From Moraxellaceae bacterium (GTDB lineage: Bacteria; Pseudomonadota; Gammaproteobacteria; Pseudomonadales; Moraxellaceae), in NCBI GenBank assembly GCA_014378805.1, contig JACMMY010000212.1, forward strand, positions 1 through 5,412: DNA of 5,412 nt, read 5' to 3'. Shown in pieces: positions 4,536 to 5,412 of this stretch. The notes under the pieces were generated by a model. That model did not search any database. It saw only the letters and a list, made by a program, of their open reading frames with translations, and had not been told where the DNA came from. The number at the start of each line of letters is the position of its first letter. The stretch's first letter is position 1. A program made the position numbers and the translations under genes.

Positions 4536-5412
4536 ATGAATGACTTAAAAGGTAAAACCGTTGCCGTCACAGGCGCAAGCGGTATGATCGGTGTATATTT
4601 GTGTCGCAGTTTGTTACGCGCAGGCGCACATGTCATCGGTGTGGTGCGTAATCCTGCAAAAGCAGCGTTCCTCGCCGATGAAGGCGTTGAATTTCGTAAA
4701 GCCGATCTTGCGGATACTGCAGCACTGACCGCTGCTTTTCAAGGTTGTGATGCTGTGATCGCCAATGCCGCCATGTACATCGCAACCAAAAGTTATTCAG
4801 CATGGGAAGATCATGAAAAGGCCAATTTAGATGGTACGCGTAATGTGTATCAGGCTGCACATGATGCTGGTGTAAAGCGTATTGTCCAAATTAGTACCTT
4901 TGGGATTTATCGCTGGTCGATTCTTCATCCAATGAATGAACAACAAAAACAATTGAATGGCGCTAAACGACAGGGCGGTCCATATCGTGCAACCAAACAG
5001 ATCAGTGAAGTGTTAGGCTGGGAAATGGCAAACAGCTTGAAACTCGATATGACTGCATTACGTCCAAGTTTGGTTTATGGTGCGCGCGATTACAACACAT
5101 TAAAACCGATGTATCGCCTGCTGAAATTACCATTTTTGCCTTTACCCAGTATCTCCATGCCTTTTGTTTACGCAGGTGATGTTGCGGATGCGGCAGTTGG
5201 TGCAATCCTAAACGATATGAGTATCGGACAGTCTTATAATGTCTGCGGTGAAGGTCATCAGTTTTCAACATTCGTTAAAGCGTTGGTCAAAGCAAAAGGC
5301 TATGGCCCCAAAGTCTTAGCGGCACCAATACCCATTGGCTTTCGCGTGGATAACAGCAAAGCGGAACGCGATATCGGTTTTAGAAATCGTCCAATTGACG
5401 TGGCTTTGAGTG
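4536..5412 (+). CDS. NAD(P)-dependent extended SDR / epimerase-dehydratase family protein (3' end cut)
   Basis: This is a cytoplasmic oxidoreductase of the extended short-chain dehydrogenase/reductase superfamily. The frame has 292 codons and is still open at the window end. The Rossmann glycine motif TGASGMIG is at 12-19. VVRNP (36-40) ends the second strand, and Arg38 there could favour NADP(H), an inference. ADLAD (56-60) gives an adenine-contacting Asp57, NAA is at 77-79, and the active site comprises Ser120 or Thr121 in QISTFG with Tyr150 and Lys154 in YRATK. RPSLVYG (176-182) and the late block DNSKAERDIGF (272-282) are typical of epimerases and 3-beta-HSD/dihydroflavonol-reductase-like members. 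That block usually lies near the C-terminus, so only a few tens of residues are probably missing. ATG 4536 has AAGGA seven bases upstream. It has its own promoter at 4355-4383 with an overlapping palindrome. The substrate cannot be assigned; sugar nucleotide, steroid-like alcohol and aldehyde reductase activities all remain possible. Confidence 0.9.
   Translation, partial: MNDLKGKTVAVTGASGMIGVYLCRSLLRAGAHVIGVVRNPAKAAFLADEGVEFRKADLADTAALTAAFQGCDAVIANAAMYIATKSYSAWEDHEKANLDGTRNVYQAAHDAGVKRIVQISTFGIYRWSILHPMNEQQKQLNGAKRQGGPYRATKQISEVLGWEMANSLKLDMTALRPSLVYGARDYNTLKPMYRLLKLPFLPLPSISMPFVYAGDVADAAVGAILNDMSIGQSYNVCGEGHQFSTFVKALVKAKGYGPKVLAAPIPIGFRVDNSKAERDIGFRNRPIDVALS

Noticed and set aside
1..5412. 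A new defence, toxin-antitoxin, CRISPR or biosynthetic system
   Set aside because: All genes belong to known families with separate roles. No array, transposase, small paired genes or unknown conserved cluster is present.

Overview
The window looks like a piece of chromosome from a gammaproteobacterium, most likely Moraxellaceae close to Acinetobacter. This rests on the near-Acinetobacter wording of the aspartate aminotransferase as I remember it, the uvrB/aspC pairing, moderate G+C and AT-rich spacers. No database search was possible, so the genus is an inference. Five protein genes and one tRNA gene are supported. Two of the protein genes run off the window ends: uvrB at the left and a short-chain dehydrogenase/reductase (SDR) at the right.

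Layout from left to right. The 5' end of uvrB (nucleotide excision repair) is on the minus strand. A 370-base divergent spacer follows, carrying a large palindromic repeat of the type scattered through many bacterial genomes. Next is a complete class I aspartate aminotransferase gene on the plus strand, starting with GTG. A perfect 13-bp inverted repeat comes after it, and its right arm contains the -35 box of a strong, stable-RNA-type promoter. That promoter drives tRNA-Asn(GUU), which is closed by a good intrinsic terminator. A roughly 285-base gene-free stretch with a few small palindromes follows.

The right half begins with a minus-strand Blc-type lipocalin that has a Sec signal peptide but no lipobox. 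It is divergent from an alpha/beta hydrolase resembling the YheT family, and a small palindrome between them is a candidate shared operator. After a 231-base spacer comes an extended SDR with its own good promoter; a perfect palindrome lies inside the spacer of that promoter, where a repressor would bind.

The genes do not form one pathway: they cover repair, amino acid metabolism, translation, envelope lipid handling and two oxidoreductase/hydrolase functions of unknown substrate. There is no transposase, integrase, CRISPR array, toxin-antitoxin pair or defence system, and I see no evidence for a new multigene system. The most interesting signals are regulatory or structural: the palindrome overlapping the tRNA promoter, the operator-like palindrome in the SDR promoter, the dispersed-type repeat beside uvrB, and an N-terminal extension of about 36 residues on UvrB.
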